NCBI RefSeq assembly: GCF_014696615.1
Contig: NZ_JACJQJ010000068.1
Coordinates: 1 to 46,056, forward strand
From: Nostoc linckia FACHB-104
Lineage (GTDB): Bacteria; Cyanobacteriota; Cyanobacteriia; Cyanobacteriales; Nostocaceae
Direction of reading: 5' to 3'
Length of the DNA: 46,056 nucleotides
Made by a program: the position numbers and the translations under genes. The notes under the pieces are model-generated. The model saw only the letters and a program-made list of their open reading frames with translations. It had not been told where the DNA came from and did not search any database. Shown piece by piece: positions 45,860 to 46,056 of this stretch. The number at the start of each line of letters is the position of its first letter. Position 1 is the stretch's first letter.

Positions 45860-46056
45860 ATGGATATTGCTTTAATTGTTAAGTTTCTCGCCCCTTGTCT
45901 GCCATTTCTGTTGAATGTGGGTAATAAAGCCATAGAAGGCGCATCGCAGAAAGTTGGTGAGGATGGTTGGAATAAAGCGAAAGCTATTTGGGCTAAGTTA
46001 CTACCCAAGGTAGAGGCGAAGGAAGCAGCAAAGGAAGCGGCGGCGGATGTGGCGCA
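45860..46056 (+). CDS. Unknown protein, cut by the window end
   Basis: A frame opens with ATG at 45860 and stays open for 65 codons to the edge of the window. It starts MDIALIVKFLAPCLPFLLNV, a hydrophobic helix, then continues with GNKAIEGASQKVGEDGWNKA, AIWAKLLPKVEAKEAAKEAA, which is amphipathic and Lys/Glu/Ala-rich. I recall similar starts in uncharacterised cyanobacterial proteins, sometimes beside NACHT or TPR genes, but cannot name a family. The 125-base spacer before it carries GGGCAT units. The C-terminal part is missing, so no function is given. Confidence 0.55.
   Translation, partial: MDIALIVKFLAPCLPFLLNVGNKAIEGASQKVGEDGWNKAKAIWAKLLPKVEAKEAAKEAAADVA

Overview
The window looks like chromosome of a filamentous, probably heterocyst-forming cyanobacterium of the Nostoc/Calothrix/Tolypothrix type. 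The reasons are: the HIP1 octamer GCGATCGC recurs throughout, inside and between genes; photosynthesis and carbon genes are present (psbY, the catalytic chain of ferredoxin-thioredoxin reductase, glgC, a VTE5-type phytol kinase); several families are largely cyanobacterial (TIGR02652, DUF3288, Uma2); and the spacers are full of heptanucleotide tandem repeats and MITE-like hairpin elements typical of that group. No rRNA, tRNA, CRISPR array, transposase or reverse transcriptase was found.

Layout. 0.3-6.5 kb: two tandem TspO-like membrane genes, a DUF2127 gene, a VanX-type dipeptidase, yidD divergent from a phytol-kinase-like gene, an unknown membrane protein and a membrane-anchored amidase, separated by repeats. 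6.5-7.2 kb: a repeat-rich stretch with an array of 21-bp units. 7.2-9.75 kb: a two-gene unit on the minus strand, a small EACC1-like protein overlapping a caspase/EF-hand/coiled-coil/sulfatase-modifying-factor fusion. 10-20 kb: mainly housekeeping (ribBA, argC, eno, pilT, a DUF58 gene, ftrC-DUF309, folC). 20.4-27.3 kb: psbY (41 residues), a gamma-carbonic-anhydrase-like protein, TIGR02652, a glyoxalase-fold protein, a double M16 peptidase, a cupredoxin and map. 27.3-35.2 kb: glycogen debranching enzyme and glgC flank a redox/stress group (2-Cys peroxiredoxin, peroxiredoxin-like protein, glutathione transferase, DnaJ) and a P-loop kinase. 35.6-39 kb: a small protein that looks like a free-standing copy of a protease prodomain, a DUF2267 gene and the cytoplasmic subtilase whose prodomain it resembles. 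39.2-46 kb: DUF3288, clpC, a MITE with clear target-site duplication, a Uma2 gene, a membrane-anchored Ser/Thr kinase with a repeated threonine-rich linker, and the start of an unknown gene cut by the window end.

Two systems stand out. (1) The caspase fusion ends in a stretch whose codon pattern is what adenine-directed mutagenesis of an AAC/AAT-rich template would leave. It is therefore a strong candidate for the variable region of a diversity-generating retroelement whose template and reverse transcriptase lie outside the window. With a canonical EF-hand beside the protease core and an overlapping EACC1-like partner, it resembles a conflict or programmed-death module with a diversifiable sensor. 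(2) The 99-residue protein at 35.6-35.9 kb matches the prodomain of the subtilase 1.3 kb away over its whole length, suggesting a trans-acting inhibitor or folding helper.

The third theme is repeats. At least five families of small palindromic elements occupy the spacers, and some have entered reading frames without breaking them (M16 peptidase, debranching enzyme) or sit at gene starts (folC, the P-loop kinase, the glyoxalase-fold gene), which makes the longest-ORF start unreliable there.
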